DNA from: Ferrimonas balearica
GTDB taxonomy: Bacteria > Pseudomonadota > Gammaproteobacteria > Enterobacterales > Shewanellaceae
Direction: 5' to 3'
Assembly (NCBI RefSeq): GCF_019802055.1
Contig: NZ_JAHVHW010000012.1
Span: forward strand, 227,321-291,320
Length of the DNA: 64,000 bases
The notes beneath the pieces are model-generated. The model was given only the letters and a program-made list of their open reading frames with translations, was not told the DNA's origin and did no database searches. Shown here piece after piece: positions 63,898 through 64,000 of the stretch (position 1 is the stretch's first letter; the number at the start of each line of letters is the position of its first letter). The position numbers were made by a program, and so were the translations under genes.

Positions 63898-64000
63898 ATT
63901 AGTCAGACAATCTGTGTGGGCACTCACGCAGTGTTGAGAAATCATCATTTTCTCGATGCTACTGAGTGACACCAAGTTAATTCAGTATTCATTGAGTAGC
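63898..64000 (+). other. rRNA operon leader; 16S rRNA starts beyond the window
   Basis: Downstream of boxA the sequence keeps the typical leader element CAGACAATCTGTGTGGGCAC seen in gammaproteobacterial rrn operons, then continues toward 16S. The conserved 16S start (GAGTTTGAT) is not reached before 64000, so no rRNA gene is annotated. Confidence 0.8.

Overview
The window looks like chromosomal DNA of a marine gammaproteobacterium of the Alteromonadales/Ferrimonas-Shewanella type. This is inferred from roughly 58-60% GC by eye, from gene order that tracks the Escherichia coli map, and from families typical of that group (DUF3545, PilE/FimT/PilW pilins beside ispH, a PheA-DAHP synthase fusion). 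Genus-level placement is an inference, not a search result. The window starts inside a secreted-protein gene (minus strand) and ends in the leader of an rRNA operon, just before 16S rRNA. I saw no tRNA gene, insertion sequence, prophage or CRISPR array.

Layout. (1) 0.2-8.5 kb: corB, corE, ffh, rpsP-rimM-trmD-rplS, aroF-tyrA, in the E. coli 57-minute order. (2) 8.5-15.2 kb: an accessory lipid-storage block. On the plus strand are a PHA-region small protein, two tandem phasins, a wax ester synthase/DGAT and an HSL-type esterase. On the minus strand are a two-domain fatty-acyl-CoA reductase, a DUF2505 protein and a TetR regulator. The reductase can supply fatty alcohol, the WS/DGAT can esterify it, the phasins can coat the granule and the esterase can mobilise it. 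The block lies exactly between tyrA and pheA, which are neighbours in E. coli. (3) 15.3-18 kb: pheA, here fused to a degenerate DAHP synthase domain and preceded by a PheL leader peptide and attenuator, then raiA. (4) 18-27 kb: cytochrome b561 and cytochrome c', trpR with its own operator followed by an aromatic amino acid permease, a lipid kinase, an HlyD/DUF3302 pair with a divergent AraC regulator, slyD and aceK. (5) 27-43 kb: the E. coli zero-minute set (lasT, thrL-thrABC, tal, alanine symporter, yaaA, rpsT) mixed with nfo, ung, a hemerythrin, DUF3545, pgi and an M28 peptidase. (6) 43-55.7 kb: murJ, ribF-ileS-lspA-fkpB-ispH, then a type IV minor-pilin locus that lacks PilY1 and ends in a 727-residue PilV-like protein. 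(7) 55.8-64 kb: nadE-glnB, bamD, rluD-pgeF-clpB, a small secreted protein, and tandem rrn promoters.

Regulation readable in the sequence includes two amino-acid attenuators (thr and phe), a TrpR operator, a CRP class II promoter with a long structured leader before the alanine symporter, a heat-shock sigma promoter for clpB overlapping the end of pgeF, and stringent-type rrn P1/P2 promoters. The strongest candidates for something undescribed are the wax-ester/phasin block, the PheA fusion whose DAHP synthase domain has lost key active-site residues, and the giant PilV-like protein ending the pilin operon.
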